64,000 nt of DNA, taken from Gaeumannomyces sp. JS-464 (lineage: Eukaryota > Ascomycota > Sordariomycetes > Magnaporthales > Magnaporthaceae). The stretch is taken from the NCBI GenBank assembly GCA_002197995.1, contig NGZR01000007.1, forward strand, positions 2,190,399 to 2,254,398, written 5' to 3'. The notes beneath the pieces were generated by a model. It saw only the letters and a program-made list of their open reading frames with translations. It was not told the origin of the DNA and did no database searches. Position numbers and translations under genes: made by a program. This document shows, in pieces, positions 11,240 through 21,356 of this stretch (within the stretch, counting starts at the first letter, position 1; each line of letters opens with the position of its first letter).

Positions 11240-13206
11240 CGGGCAAGGTGCAGGTGTGCCAAGCACATCTGGGCGGGGTGCAGGGGATGGATGGTGCTGC
11301 TGGTGGACAATTGGGCAAGGATGGCACAAAAGATCGCACGCGCTGGTCGCGCAAACTAGATTAGACGGTGGAACTCAGGTACCTAGAGGGCTGCATGTCA
11401 TCAAGATTGATCAGGCGTTTGGCGTTGATGGAGTTTTCTGGATACCTACCGCTCAATACCAATGGGTTCTCCCCACTGCTGTCCCTTTCCAAAGAACCAG
11501 AAACTGTTCATCATAGGTACCTAGCTAGCCAGATCCGAGCTGCACGAGGAGCGAGGAGCATTGTCGAAGGGTCTGCTGTCGACAGTTCGCGAGATCGAGA
11601 CGCCACAAGCATCCCTGAGACCACTGCCGCCCTGGCGAATCCTTTCCGTAAATATTTCTAAAGGATTGGGTGGGCCCAATCCTTCCGAAAAAAAGATGTT
11701 GAGCGGCGTAGGTAGTTCGCGGGGTAGGAGTGGAGCAGGCGTTCAGCTCACCAAAATAGCCCAGTTTCCATGAAGGGAGTAGAGTTGGGGACAGCGACGA
11801 TGATAAGGATCGCGAATGGAAGGCAGTGTGGTGCCCGCTGCGAGATTGATGGATGCTCAGCACACCGGGCGGGCTGGCACTGCCCGGAGGCTCCGGCGAA
11901 AAGAATGACAGGCGGCTTCAAAGCACCATTGATCAATTGCTTCCCCACAAATACTCCACTTACCCCGCTAAAGCCAATCGCAACGACACCAGGCATTTCG
12001 GGGGCCCAACGCAGCAACCACTGCAAACAACACCCAGCGTCAACTGAGCTGATGTGCCATGTTGATTCCTTTAACTCCTTTCGAATAACATCTTGACGCC
12101 GCGTTGCAACTTCTTCCTCGCCCTGACGCACACGCGGGGAGCAAAGGCAGGTGAGTGATCTTCCTTTACCAGCCAAAGAACCCCCTCAGCTTCTGTCGGT
12201 GACGTCGTTGGCAGACATTAACCGACTGCGATTCCCATGTAGAAGCTATTGAGTCGACCTGCATTCGGCGCCCACCACTAGGGATCGCCAGTACGCGCCG
12301 GTGGCGTTACGATATCACACACAAGGAGCATGCCATCCCAGCATGCGTGCAAGCAGTCGAGCAGGCCACACCTCTCCTCTAAGCCTGCTGTGACTTGCCC
12401 CGCTTTCCCGGCCATGCGATGTCAGCACCACGGCTTCAAGGCCGGGCCGCCACCATCTAAGCTAGGCTTAGCAGCTTCATGATGGATGGATGGGGCAGGA
12501 TCGTTCCACACCGGCAGGCTCCCGCCGCTGCCGCGCTGCCGCCTCTTGTGCCGAATAGGCGACTTCCGCGTCACAGCGAGAGCCAGCCCCGGGATCTTCG
12601 AGGCGGCCAGGGTAATTGGCACATCTGCAAGAGCTCCAAATAGACGAGGAAACGCGGTCCTTTTGTCTCGACAGCTTCCTAAACGAGGCTCCCGGGATGG
12701 CGACCACAGGCGTGACGCGGATGCATGCATGATATTTTAACCCAGAACGAACTGGATCAATGCACCTTGGGTCGCTTCAGCCAGAATCAGTTGGCGTCAA
12801 CTGACACCGCTGCCCACCCTCTTCGCCTAGGTGCGACACCATCACAACCCCTCCCCTCGTCACCCCGCTGGAACACGAGCCATCATTGCCTTCGATGCTG
12901 GTATTCCCAAGGCAATCACGCATTGGCGGGCTACCCAACTAACGCGTTAGGGCTGACGGAGGTGGCATGCAGACAACGAACAAGTTCCAACATGCTGCGG
13001 TGATCTTGGACATAAATATGCGAAGCCGCAACCTTCGATGATGCGTCGAGAGTCGTAACCCCATCTTCATGGTCACTGTTCATTCGCTTAATCATATATT
13101 TGCCCTCCAGCACCAAACAGCGCAGCCAGCTCTTCTCTGGTATCTCGCACGCGCCAAGCAACCCCTCCCCAAATCCATACAGCTACCAACCACTCCTCTC
13201 CGAACC
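11240..13206. other. Intergenic region, about 2 kb, no gene seen
   Basis: Only short overlapping open frames are present. The last few hundred bases before 13207 serve as the promoter of the SnoaL-like gene, with AT-rich TATA-like stretches near 13013-13018 and 13093-13099. Confidence 0.45.
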
Positions 13207-13740
13207 ATGAAGCCCTTCTCCACCATCGCAGCTGTCCTCTTCGGCGCCTCCTGCGCCCTCTCGGCCCCATCCAGCCCGAAGACATGCCGCGCCGAGGACC
13301 CGCCCACCGTCGACGAGGTCAAGGCCCTGCTCGGCCAGTTCGGCGCCCTCGTCGCCAGCCGCCGCGTCAACGAGACCCTGCCCCTCTTCACCCCGGACGC
13401 CACCTGGTGGGTGATCGGCGACCCGGCCCGCGTGCCCTTCTCGGGCGAGTCGCCCGCCCGGGAGCGCGCTGCGTCCGCCCAGAGGAGCTTCGAGGCCTTT
13501 GCCGAGTTCAGGACCTCGACCGTCTCGGCCGCCTTCACGCCCGAGCGCTCCGTGCTCGAGGCCCACCTCGAGGGCACTCGGCCCGATGTCCCGTCCTTCC
13601 CGCTCTACAGGCAGGACATCGCGCTGGTCTTTACGACCGTGAGGGATGCCCAGGGAGATGTGAAGATCAGGTCTATAAGGGAATACTTTGACCTCGTCAC
13701 ACTGATGGCGTACGCAGAGGCTACGGGTCTGAAGCCTTAA
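13207..13740 (+). CDS. Secreted SnoaL-like / NTF2-fold protein
   Basis: The gene is a single exon of 177 codons. The start is placed at ATG 13207 because it opens a clear signal peptide (MKPFSTIAAVLFGASCALSA), probably cleaved before PSSPKTCRA. The in-frame sequence upstream to 13069 has no such feature. The mature part begins with a helix (VDEVKALLGQFGALV), then FTPDATWWVIGD and PFSGESPARERAAS, and ends in a beta-rich segment with YRQDIALVFTTVRD and VKIRSIREYFD. That pattern fits the SnoaL/NTF2 cone fold used by small polyketide cyclases and many binding proteins. Substrate and pathway cannot be told. No biosynthetic cluster surrounds it. Confidence 0.75.
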   Translation: MKPFSTIAAVLFGASCALSAPSSPKTCRAEDPPTVDEVKALLGQFGALVASRRVNETLPLFTPDATWWVIGDPARVPFSGESPARERAASAQRSFEAFAEFRTSTVSAAFTPERSVLEAHLEGTRPDVPSFPLYRQDIALVFTTVRDAQGDVKIRSIREYFDLVTLMAYAEATGLKP

Positions 13741-14266
13741 TGGGTCAAAGGGGGCCCCTATTCTTTCTCGCTAATTAGTTTACGAATTCAGACCTTCAGG
13801 GAGGAATTTTTCAGCAGAGTGCTTGTTCGAAATGAAGCACAGCATCAGTTTCTACTCGTGAGGAAGAGCTAGACGCATTCCCAGACTTCCCCATGGGCTG
13901 CAGCTAGACGTAGCTTTTAATGAGATACTAGCTCTAGTATTTTTACCCCCACTTATTTATGCATCCTCCTCCTCATCTTCCATTATTTAGTCGTCAGAAA
14001 TCTCTATCCTCCACCTCTTTCCTCTACGACTCTGTGTTGAACAGTATCATCCTCCCATTTCCCCCATTTACTCCCACTACACGCCCCCTCCTCGCACCCT
14101 ACAGCATTAGATTACCGTTGCCTCCCAGAGACCCCCGGACCGTGTCTAAAATCCATGGAGAGATTGTCATGACGCCCAGGAGATTGCTGGGATCCTGTTC
14201 GGGATCCTTTTACCACCTTCTGCGGGTACCAAAGAGGCTGAGAATCCCGGGGCTGTCTGTGCCGCT
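13741..14266. other. Intergenic region, no gene seen
   Basis: AT-rich 3' flank of the SnoaL-like gene, followed by a C- and T-rich stretch at about 13965-14110. No coding frame is supported. Confidence 0.4.
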
Positions 14267-14398
14267 CTAGCTAACGGGGACACCGCCTCTCACGCACTCG
14301 GGACAGTCATAACCTGAGTACTCCCCGTGCTCGTTACAGAACCAGGTGGTAGGCTTGCCCGGCTTCGGCACGTGTGGCTGAGGGTCAGATGCAGGCAT
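14267..14398 (-). CDS. Possible small protein with a CxxH / CxxC metal-site-like pattern
   Basis: A 43-codon frame starts at ATG 14398. Its N-terminal half is Pro-rich and hydrophilic (MPASDPQPHVPKPGKP). Its C-terminal half reads WFCNEHGEYSGYDCPECVRG, so C-x2-H and C-x2-C pairs sit 8 residues apart, as in small zinc-binding modules. There is no signal peptide or membrane segment. It sits in a gap just left of the pogo element. I do not recognise a family. It could be a real microprotein, a fragment of a larger gene, or chance; the spacing of Cys and His is the only argument for it. Confidence 0.3.
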   Translation of the reverse strand: MPASDPQPHVPKPGKPTTWFCNEHGEYSGYDCPECVRGGVPVS

Positions 14399-14801
14399 AG
14401 TTACGAAAGTTTGGTGGGCGCTGGTAGGTGATTTGCTAGTGGCTGTGGTGCGGACAATCGTATCTGTGGCGGCTGTGGCAGGTATGTCTTGTAATGGATG
14501 GTGGCTATGGCGATGAGGATTACAAAGCGGTGGGCGAGAGGTGCCGGGGAAGGCTTGTTTTATATGCTGTCGGAGACAGAAAGTGTAGGAGCCATCTTAT
14601 TCCGTCGCGGAGAGCAGGACGTGGGCTTCACTTCACGGATGCCGGTCACGGATGGCAGAGCCAACACTTTTCCAACACAAGTCACCTCACCTTCTGCCGC
14701 TCGAGTTGCCGTGTGACTTCAGGGCAAATCTCAGTAAGTATAAATATTGGAGTTCGACTTATTTCCTCTCTTTGATTGGTCAACCCAGACCCAAACCTCG
14801 G
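14399..14801. other. Intergenic region left of the pogo element
   Basis: No supported gene. The right edge is the target site of the transposon. Confidence 0.35.
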
Positions 14802-14803
14802 TA

Positions 14804-14845
14804 AGTCGGAGTACCCCCTGTTGGCCACCCCCCTTGTTGGCCACC
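14804..14845 (+). repeat. Left terminal inverted repeat of the pogo element
   Basis: 42 bases that pair with 16615-16654. Two direct copies of TGTTGGCCACC at 14819-14829 and 14835-14845 are candidate transposase binding sites. Confidence 0.9.
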
Positions 14846-14947
14846 CGGCCGCCCCACGGCCTCGAATCGTCGCGCGTACTTCAATTCTACCGCATTCCAT
14901 CAATTTTAGTCCGTTTTCCTTACTTTTTGCTACAATCGAACGCCGAG

Positions 14948-16559
14948 ATGCCAGAAAAACAGTATACAGAAAAAGAAGTCGAACAGGCCGTCGCCGCCGT
15001 ACAAGCGAAGGTCCCAATCGCGAGGGCCGCCCGACTTTGGGGTATACCGAGGTCTACCCTACGGCACCGTCTTGAGGGCGCCCTACCTATCCGACAGTCA
15101 CAAGAACCCTATCAGCGGATAGCCCCGGAGCAGGAGAAGCGCCTAGCCGACTGGATCCTATTACAGGCCTCCCTAGGGCTCCCGCCAACGCATGCAGAAG
15201 TCCGGTTTTTTGCACAAGAGATCCTCCGGCAAGGGGGCGCCTCCCAGCCCCTCGGGAAGCACTGGATTCGTGGCTTTTTAGGCCGATATCCAGAGATCCG
15301 GGTCGGGAGGGGCCGGCGCATGGAATTTGCACGCGTTGGAGGGGCTACTACTGAAATAATAAAGCAGTGGTGGCGACGCCTCGAGGTCCCGGAGGTGGCC
15401 GGGATCAAGCCGGAAAATACGTACAACGCGGACGAAGGCGGCTTACAGGAGGGAAAAACAGGCACGGCTTGTTTTAGGCCTCGCGGAGGCCCGGCCTTTG
15501 CAAAGGAAAGAGCCCGGATCTCGCATTTGGACGAGTTTTTTCGAATGCATCTCGGCCACTGGGGTTTCGCTTCCTCCCCTTATTATTTTTAAAGGAAAAT
15601 ACGTACAGGAGCAGTGGTTTCCGGAGGATTTAGGCCAATTTAAAGGCTGGGAATTCACTGCAACGGATAACGGGTGGACTACGGATCGCACGGCCGTCGA
15701 ATGGCTGCAAAAAATCTTCCTCCCTCGCACCCGGCCCCCTACCCCTAAACCCCGGCTTTTAGTATTGGATGGCCACGGATCGCATATCACCAAAGAGTTT
15801 ATGTCTCTTTGCCTGCAAAATAACGTTTTTTTACTTTATTTACCCCCTCATTCCTCGCACGTTTTGCAGCCGTTGGATCTATCCGTTTTCAGCCCTCTTA
15901 AACACGCCTACCGCCAAATAGTCGGGTCCCAAGCTTTATTTACCTGCTCAACTGTGGTAGGAAAGCGCCAATTTTTGCAAAGCTATGCCTCCGCACGAAC
16001 AAAAGCCTTTACCCCTTATATAATTAAATCGGGGTGGCGGGCATCTGGCCTTTGGCCTCGGAATATCAACAAACCCCTTATGAACCGGCTTATACTCGAA
16101 AACTCCCAACGAGACGACCGACGAGCCCAAATTCAACAATCTGCAAAGGATGACAAGGCCAAACAACGTTCAACGGTCCCTTTACTGCAGTCCCGGATGC
16201 CCTGGGAGACTCCCAAACAAAGTCGAGAGTTGGCCTCCCAAATCAGCGCCTTCAGGGGTCGGCTTCCGGCAAGCCCCACGGCCCGACTTTTCTTCCGGAA
16301 GCTCCAAAAAGGCTACGAGGCGCGTGAATTCGAATTAGCTGAGGCCCTGCAAAAAATTAGGCGGCTGGAGGCCGAATTGGAGGCACAGCGGCCTCGCAAA
16401 AAAAGGAGGGTGGCCCCGGATCCCAACGAGACCTTTGTGAATATCCGGCGCATTTCAGAGGCAAGGGGCACGTTGAGGAGGCAAACGATACAGCATCAGA
16501 AAGAGCGGAAAATTCTGATCAGGAATCAGTATACTCTTGTATCGAGGTTAGTTAAATAA
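14948..16559 (+). pseudogene. pogo/Fot1-like transposase, frame broken once
   Basis: The frame starts MPEKQYTEKEVEQAV at 14948. The first third has a psq-type helix-turn-helix (IARAARLWGIPRSTLRHRL) and a CENP-B-like DNA-binding region. The DDE_1 catalytic core follows: YNADEGG holds the first Asp, LLVLDGHGSH the second, and LPPHSSHVLQPLD the third. The C-terminal tail is a charged coiled coil (EAREFELAEALQKIRRLEAE) ending in a basic KKRRV patch that could act as a nuclear signal. Between about 15462 and 15475, just after the first catalytic Asp, the protein moves one frame over with no splice signal. As written the copy cannot make full-length transposase. The other motifs are intact. Confidence 0.88.
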
Positions 16560-16614
16560 AGGTAGAAATTTGCAGTTGAATGCACTAGGTTTGGTGGTGA
16601 TCGGGCCCGTGCAA

Positions 16615-16654
16615 GGTGGCCAACAGGGGGGTGGCCAACAGGGGTACTCCGACT
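16615..16654 (-). repeat. Right terminal inverted repeat of the pogo element
   Basis: Inverted partner of 14804-14845, lacking one C and one T relative to it. The TA target duplication follows at 16655-16656. Confidence 0.9.
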
Positions 16655-16945
16655 TATTCCATGTCACGAGCTTTTGTGGTGCCTGATAGGGGGGTGGTTC
16701 ATGCAGTTGCTTCCAATCAGAGCAACCGGAGAACGCGTGCGGGGTCGATGATGTTGGAACTTTAGGCAGCAGAGCCCCAGAGCCAACTACACCGCCGTGT
16801 CCGGCCCTACAGCTGGCACCAACTGTTTTCGTGCAAGCACCTACCTGCGTTCTTTCTATCCGTGCCCGTATGCTTCAATCAAAAATCCATTTCACATCCC
16901 AAAAAAATCCCTCACCCTGCCGGGACTGTATCGAACGCCAGCAAG

Positions 16946-18988
16946 ATGACCGGCACTGCGACAGCCAAATTCATCCAAACCTTGGATCTGGTCAAATGCC
17001 TTGCTGACCAGGTAAGTTTCATATCTATTCACCCACGGCCAGCATCAGTCGCGAGGTGGCATCACTGTCATCTAACCACCCGACTTGACTCCGCGCAGAT
17101 CCAGAACAAGGCCCAGTTTCGAAGCCTATGTCTTGTCAGCAAGGCCTTTAACGGTGTCTTCACCCCTGCCCTCTACGCAGAGATGGATATCGTGACGGGC
17201 AAGGAGGGGCAGCGCGCAGATGTCCTTGACGCACTCCCAAGCAACCCGCACCTCCGCCATGTGCGCCGTCTCCAGTGCAACTTCAGCCACACGGGCCCCG
17301 TGAATAGCGTTGTGCGGTCGCTCGTGGAGCGTATGCCCCTGCTTGAGGAGTTTGAGTGAGCTATTACCCATCCGAGGTGGTCGAAAATACTCTGCCTCTG
17401 GTCTCTAACAGAAATTCACACTGCACAGATGGGATGGCGGCTGCTTGCACCAAGAGACAATGTCCGCCTTGATTCACTCGTGTCCCAGGCTGAAGGCCTT
17501 TGTGACGATCTTCGTCCCCAACGCGGACCTGGAGCGAGGTTGGCTCTTTGATGACGAACTGCCGAGCGACTACGAGATCAGCGACTCCGAGGAACACGAG
17601 GAGCACGAGGAGCTCGATGAGCCCAAGGCCAAAGGGGCGGCCCTGGGGGAGGACGATGCCGTGGAGGGGATGCACCATCTCGCCCGATTTGCGGGGCTCA
17701 CCAAGCTGACGGTCGGAGAGATGTACGACCCTCCCGTGCTTGCCGGGGAACATCGCTGGGCCAAGGACGTTGTGGAGATCCTCCTTGCGTGCCCCGATCT
17801 CGAGGAGCTGACGCTGAGCTTCAGCGAGCACTGCGTCCGCAACAGCGACGGCGCCTTCGACCACACCTGCGGAGCATTCTTCAGACTCCTCTGTCGCAAC
17901 TACTCCAAGCGCGCCGCTCGCCCCTTGCGGCTGAAGGTTCTTCGACTCGGGCTCGGGGTAGTTCTGCGCCGTGATCCAAGCGGTGGCGGCGAGGCGGGGT
18001 CGGACATCGTCCTGCCAGCTCAATACCTCTCTGCTCTGACAGACATATCTGTACTCGAGGAGCTGTACGTCGACTGCCGAAAGACCAGCCCCTTTGGCAA
18101 CCACAGCCTTCAATCTGGCCTCTCGAATGCCGCGATTCCTTGGGACATGTTCACGCCCGATTGTGCCCCAGCCCTTCGACGACTAGGAACATTCCCCGAC
18201 CCGGAGAACTTGGACGACATCCCGACCCCTCTCCTTTCACTTCTGCAGATCCCAGTCGACCACATGCTCCACCAGTCCGAGGTCCGCCGACGGCCCCCCT
18301 CCGACAGCAACCAGGTCACTCTGCGGCTCTGGGAACTCGAAACCGTCGAACCCCGCCAGGGCATGCAGACGTTGAACACGGGCTTTATCCACTCGGCCTT
18401 AGAGCTGCGCAAGCGCGCCACCACCACCCCGGCGTCAATCCGTGTCCAGGATGTGATGAGAAAGATTGGGAGGCGTACCTGGGCCTGGCTTCGAACGCGA
18501 GCAGCCTCTTCCTCCACACGACGTTCGACCACGCCAGGCTCGAGCTCCGGCACCAGGCCCAGCTGGAGGCCATGCTGGGGCGGACGCCGGGCCTGCGCGT
18601 GCTCGTCCTCGGCGTGCCGTGGCCGACGCTGAGCCAGGCCTTCCACCTGGCCTCCACGACGCCCGAGGAGATGGAGGCCATGCTAGTCACGAACCGGCAG
18701 CACCACAGGCTGGTGGGCGGCGCGAGATGGCGCAAGAAGCTGGCCGTGCGCCTGGCCGAGGCGGGACGGGGCCTGCGCATCGTCAAGATTGGGCGCCACG
18801 CGTGGAGGGTGCAGCGCGGCGGCGGGGACGGCGGCGCCGACCCGGTCGGGCTGCTGAGCATGGATCGGTACGAACAGCGTCGGCTGGGGAGTTTCCGGCC
18901 GCCCGACCATCTCTATCCAGAGTTCGTGCTGTCTAATATCTGCACCAGCCTTGGCCAGAGGCACGAGTTCGAGGGCATGATGCGGTGA
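16946..18988 (+). CDS. F-box/LRR-like protein with two introns, one apparent frame shift
   Basis: ATG 16946 opens a short first exon to 17011. Intron 1 (17012-17098, GTAAGT..CAG) and intron 2 (17356-17428, GTGAGC..CAG) keep the frame. The N-terminus has an F-box-like helix pair (FRSLCLVSKAFNGVFTPALY), though the canonical F-box start is weak. The rest has LRR-like hydrophobic spacing (LEELTLSFSEH, LKVLRLGLGVVL, LEELYVDCRK) and an acidic insert (EHEEHEELDE). It may act as a substrate receptor for SCF ubiquitin ligases (inference). Near 18445-18455 the frame moves by one base into the frame carrying DEKDWEAYLGLASNASSLF and ending EFEGMMR at 18988; no intron fits. This is an indel or an assembly error. 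Confidence 0.7.
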
Positions 18989-20116
18989 TTTGTGGTGGAT
19001 GGCTGGGCACAGGAGACCCGGTTCTGAACTTCTGGAAGACGGAGCGGCCGTGCCTAATTGACATGGAGTAGTCAGGGGCAGGCGGCGGAGAGAGTCATGG
19101 CGTGAACGGGCTCTTTTGTTCTCGATTCCTTGTTCAAGTCAATTCTGGGCCATTCCATGCCCATCATGTTTAGATAAATTGATGTCTGTTTGAATACATA
19201 GAATGTCAGCGTCCTAGGCTGCTGGCCAGTCCGACGTGCCAGTTCGTGGGAAGAAAAAGGGGCATCGGATTTGCAGCCTGGGAAGCGGTGAGTTCGTGCA
19301 TGTTAACCCAAATTGATGGCTGAATTGAAGCCTGCAGCAGCGCCAGCTTGCAGCCGCAGCCCTGAGGGGGTGGGGCTGGCCCGCTATATCTAGGATTGAG
19401 GGTTACGACATCAGGCAGGCCGCGCATACGTAAGACAGACAGCCAGGCAGGCAAATTGGGCTCGACCGAAAAAACCGGGAAATCTTAAAGGGGCAACACA
19501 GACGAATAGACGGGCTGTCGGTCACAATATCCCTAGAGCGACAGGGCGTAATACGAAGATATCTGTGCACTCGGTGCTACCGAACTCGTCGCATGGTCTG
19601 TCCTGCGCCGTTGCTGTCAACCAAGATTGACACGATGTAGCACTGCCCGCCTCAAGCAGCTGGCACGAGCCGGGGCAGCGACAGGACCGACACAACAGAA
19701 ACAGCAATGCGACAAGCCCTCTCCCCTGATGGAAATCCCATTTCGACCCAAAAGAGAAGCCCTGTGCCTGCGAGCCCCTATTTTTCTGTTCGAGAAGAAC
19801 GGAGAGCCGAAAGCTTGGCCCCTGAGCGAGCCGACGCACGTTCTCCAGGCGAACCGCACAGCGGCTTAGCGTTTCACTGCAGCATCCCCAAGAACCCGCC
19901 CGCTGCAACGTTCCCCACCAGATCAGGCATGTCAAAAACAACGGTCAACAGCAGGACAACAGCCGCGGACAGGGCCCACGGCTCGCCCACAATGTGGACT
20001 CGGGGGCCCTCGCCGCATGGCGGCAAATCTCGTATTCCAAGTACGGGGTGGCATGACGGACAGCCGCAACTCCTGGCTGGGCGGCCGAACTGCCGGATCC
20101 AGGAGTGGTGATTCTG
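18989..20116. other. Intergenic region, about 1.1 kb, no gene seen
   Basis: Open frames at 19522-19941 (minus) and 19707-20111 (plus) overlap antiparallel and show no domain, signal or splice support. Confidence 0.4.
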
Positions 20117-20124
20117 TATAAAAG
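20117..20124 (+). promoter_or_regulatory. TATA box of the small secreted protein gene
   Basis: TATAAAAG lies 190 bases ahead of the ATG at 20309, in a GC-balanced promoter. A C- and T-rich leader follows it. Confidence 0.55.
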
Positions 20125-20308
20125 GTCCGCCGCTCCCAACTTCTTGGGGAAATGGAATCTTCTGCTCCCTCAGCCTCAGCCTCCCAGCCAGCTCTCACAT
20201 TCGCTTTTTTACCACACTCGCTGCTCACATTCCAGAGATCCGCCAGATCGACAATACTCCGGGCCCAACAGGACTTGATCGCATCCTTTGCAACTCCCCT
20301 CCGACAAG

Positions 20309-20886
20309 ATGCACTTCTCCTCCGCCTTCCTCGCCGCCACGGCCGCCGTCCTGGCCAGCGCCGCCCCGACGCCCGCCACGGGCGCTGCCGCCGCCAAGGT
20401 CGAGCACATCTGGACCATCACCAACTGGGAGGCAGGCTGCGGCCGCAGTGGATGCTACGCCGGTTAGTTGCCTCCCTCCCCTTTCCCTCTCCTTCCTGCT
20501 CTTCTCGCCAGTGTTTGCTAACCCACGCCCGCCCGGGAACCAACAGGCTTCGCCGTCTCCGCCCCCGCTTTCACCAGCAACCCGCGGCCCCGGCCCTCAA
20601 TGCCTCGTGCTGGGTCCAGGGCGAGGGCGCCGCCTTCGCCGACTGCACATGGAAGGGCGCCGAGCCCGCTGCCGGCAAGCGCGTCGTGGCGCGCCTGCTG
20701 CCCGCTATCCGCGAGGAGGGCAAGAACACCATCGCCAGGTTCGAGGTCAGCTTCCAGTACCCGCACGCGACCCAGCCCAACACCTACTTCAACTGGACCG
20801 CCCAGGGCAACTCGTCGTACAACCAGGCCGTCGAGGCGCCCAAGACCTTCAACATCCCCGTCTCCAAGATCTTCGGCATCGCCTAA
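20309..20886 (+). CDS. Small secreted protein, one intron, one apparent frame shift
   Basis: Exon 1 (20309-20462) encodes a signal peptide (MHFSSAFLAATAAVLASA) and a segment with VEHIWTITNWEAGCGRSGCY. An intron at 20463-20546 (GTTAGT..CAG) follows. Exon 2 starts FAVSAPAFTSNP; after the GC-rich stretch near 20580-20590 the protein-like frame lies one base over. It runs through LNASCWVQGEGAAFADCTW and ends KIFGIA at 20886. The mature part has four Cys (two near the N-terminus, two in the middle) and N-glycosylation sequons (NAS, NWT, NSS), fitting a folded extracellular protein. I do not recognise the family. It could be an effector or wall-associated protein. The shift has no splice signal. 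Confidence 0.6.
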
Positions 20887-21356
20887 AGGGCGCTCGCCTG
20901 ATAGATGCCCATGGTGTTGGAAGTCTAGAGCTGCGCCACGCCGGGGTGTGGTGGAAGGAAGTGTAAAGATACAATCCAGTGGTGGAGGACGATAATACTC
21001 TGTACAATACTTGTCACTCGTAATGGAGCTCGCCAGCTGTGGCCATCCACCCAAGTCAATCTTTGCCCCACCGAGACTTTTTGTGATTTGACGCAGGGCA
21101 TCCTGTGCCTAGGGTCATCCGATGTTAGGCTGCGGTCGTGGCAGGGACCTCCCAGAAACATCAGAAACACCTACAGGCAAAACCAAAAAGGGGAGGATTG
21201 CTGCATCCACTCCGGAATACCGAACTCGGAGCAGGACTAGCAACTTCGCGGATCCAATTTCAACTCGCTGACATTATTATTACGTAGATGTCCGGCAAGG
21301 ATGCTCTATCGCATAAACCACGATCTTCGGGCCTTTATTGACGCCTACCACCCCGG
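20887..21356. other. Intergenic: 3' ends of convergent genes
   Basis: A shared terminator region between the secreted-protein gene (plus) and the chitinase gene (minus). No coding frame is supported. Confidence 0.4.

Larger units (their letters stand above)
14804..16654 (+). mobile_element. Complete pogo/Fot1-type DNA transposon (Tc1/mariner superfamily), 1851 bp
   Basis: The element is flanked by TA duplications at 14802-14803 and 16655-16656, the target expected for this superfamily. Both ends carry matching inverted repeats of about 40 bases that begin AGTCGGAGTACCCC. Inside each repeat an 11-base word (TGTTGGCCACC) occurs twice. One transposase gene fills the interior. The two ends differ by only two single-base length changes, so the copy is young or well preserved apart from the frame break in its gene. 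Confidence 0.93.

Noticed and set aside
13069..13206. Upstream extension of the SnoaL-like frame
   Set aside because: It would bury the clear signal peptide that starts at 13207.
19522..20111. Overlapping open frames on both strands
   Set aside because: Mutually antiparallel and without motifs.
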